Positions 63,786 to 64,000 of a stretch of DNA of 64,000 bases are shown in pieces (position 1 is the stretch's first letter; each line of letters opens with the position of its first letter). Made by a program: the position numbers and the translations under genes. Under the pieces are notes generated by a model. The model was given only the letters and a program-made list of their open reading frames with translations. It did not search any database and was not told the origin of the DNA. This DNA comes from Drosophila miranda (Eukaryota > Arthropoda > Insecta > Diptera > Drosophilidae): positions 32,757,474 to 32,821,473 of the forward strand of contig NW_022881614.1 of assembly GCF_003369915.1 (NCBI RefSeq), in the 5' to 3' direction.

Positions 63786-64000
63786 AGTTATTCAGTAGCT
63801 CCTTACGATTTAATAATGCGCCTAGCGCCAATTAATTATGATAGAAAAATGTGTTTTAGCAGGACAGCTGTTCGGAATCGTTCTGCTAGCGTAAGCTATC
63901 GGATTTGACATCGATAGCTTTTGCGCACTTGTGAGCAAGTAATTGTATCGAAATCCCCTAACGCGTTTGTAAATAGAAAATTCTCAAACATTTAAATAAT
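63786..64000 (-). promoter_or_regulatory. san upstream region
   Basis: It includes an ATCGATAG sequence at about 63911-63918, which resembles the DREF-binding element common in housekeeping promoters of flies. No TATA box is evident. No other gene is seen. Confidence 0.4.

Overview
This is insect nuclear DNA from a Drosophila, most likely of the obscura group (D. pseudoobscura / D. miranda lineage). Host genes have short GT-AG introns. The recognisable ones (Sod3, tetraspanin Tsp47F, the TRAP-delta subunit, a gustatory receptor, san) sit, from memory, around cytological region 47 of D. melanogaster 2R (Muller element C). Several are freshly broken, Helentron/DINE-like elements of the ISY type are everywhere, and much of the window consists of duplications and transposons. 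That combination is what I would expect of a degenerating neo-Y, such as the Muller-C neo-Y of D. miranda. The species and chromosome are inference; the broken genes and repeats are seen directly.

Layout. (1) 1-20661: a decayed Polinton/Maverick. It holds a protein-primed DNA polymerase B, packaging ATPase, PX-like core protein, double-jelly-roll major capsid protein, adenain-like protease and several accessory genes. It carries four ISY copies and two tandem duplications. One (period about 7.29 kb) looks like unequal exchange between two ISY copies; the other (period 4.74 kb) is nearly perfect. (2) 20661-31260: an old host block with a Sod3 pseudogene (4-nt frameshift), an inverted ISY, a Tsp47F pseudogene (nonsense codon, first exon missing), an unrecognised minus-strand gene, and an apparently intact TRAP-delta gene. 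(3) 31259-61326: a giant inverted repeat. Left arm 31259-41774 and right arm about 42430-61326 flank a spacer of about 650 bp that holds a TRAP-delta pseudogene. Each arm carries a gustatory receptor gene (both broken, differently), remains of an unrecognised gene, and a MADF-BESS gene. The left MADF-BESS copy is dead; the right copy is an open 572-residue three-exon gene. The arms also differ by private insertions. The left has a 724-bp MITE and a 1.05-kb DNA transposon; the right has a 5'-truncated LINE with an in-frame internal deletion and an 8.73-kb BEL/Pao element with an env-like gene. (4) 61327-64000: another inverted ISY, then an intact three-exon san (Naa50 acetyltransferase) gene.

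The arrangement TRAP-delta / Gr / MADF-BESS / TRAP-delta pseudogene / inverted MADF-BESS / inverted Gr is explained most simply by a tandem duplication of TRAP-delta-Gr-MADF followed by inversion of the second Gr-MADF part. Of the host genes only TRAP-delta, the right MADF-BESS copy and san look functional by reading. I saw no rRNA, tRNA or CRISPR.
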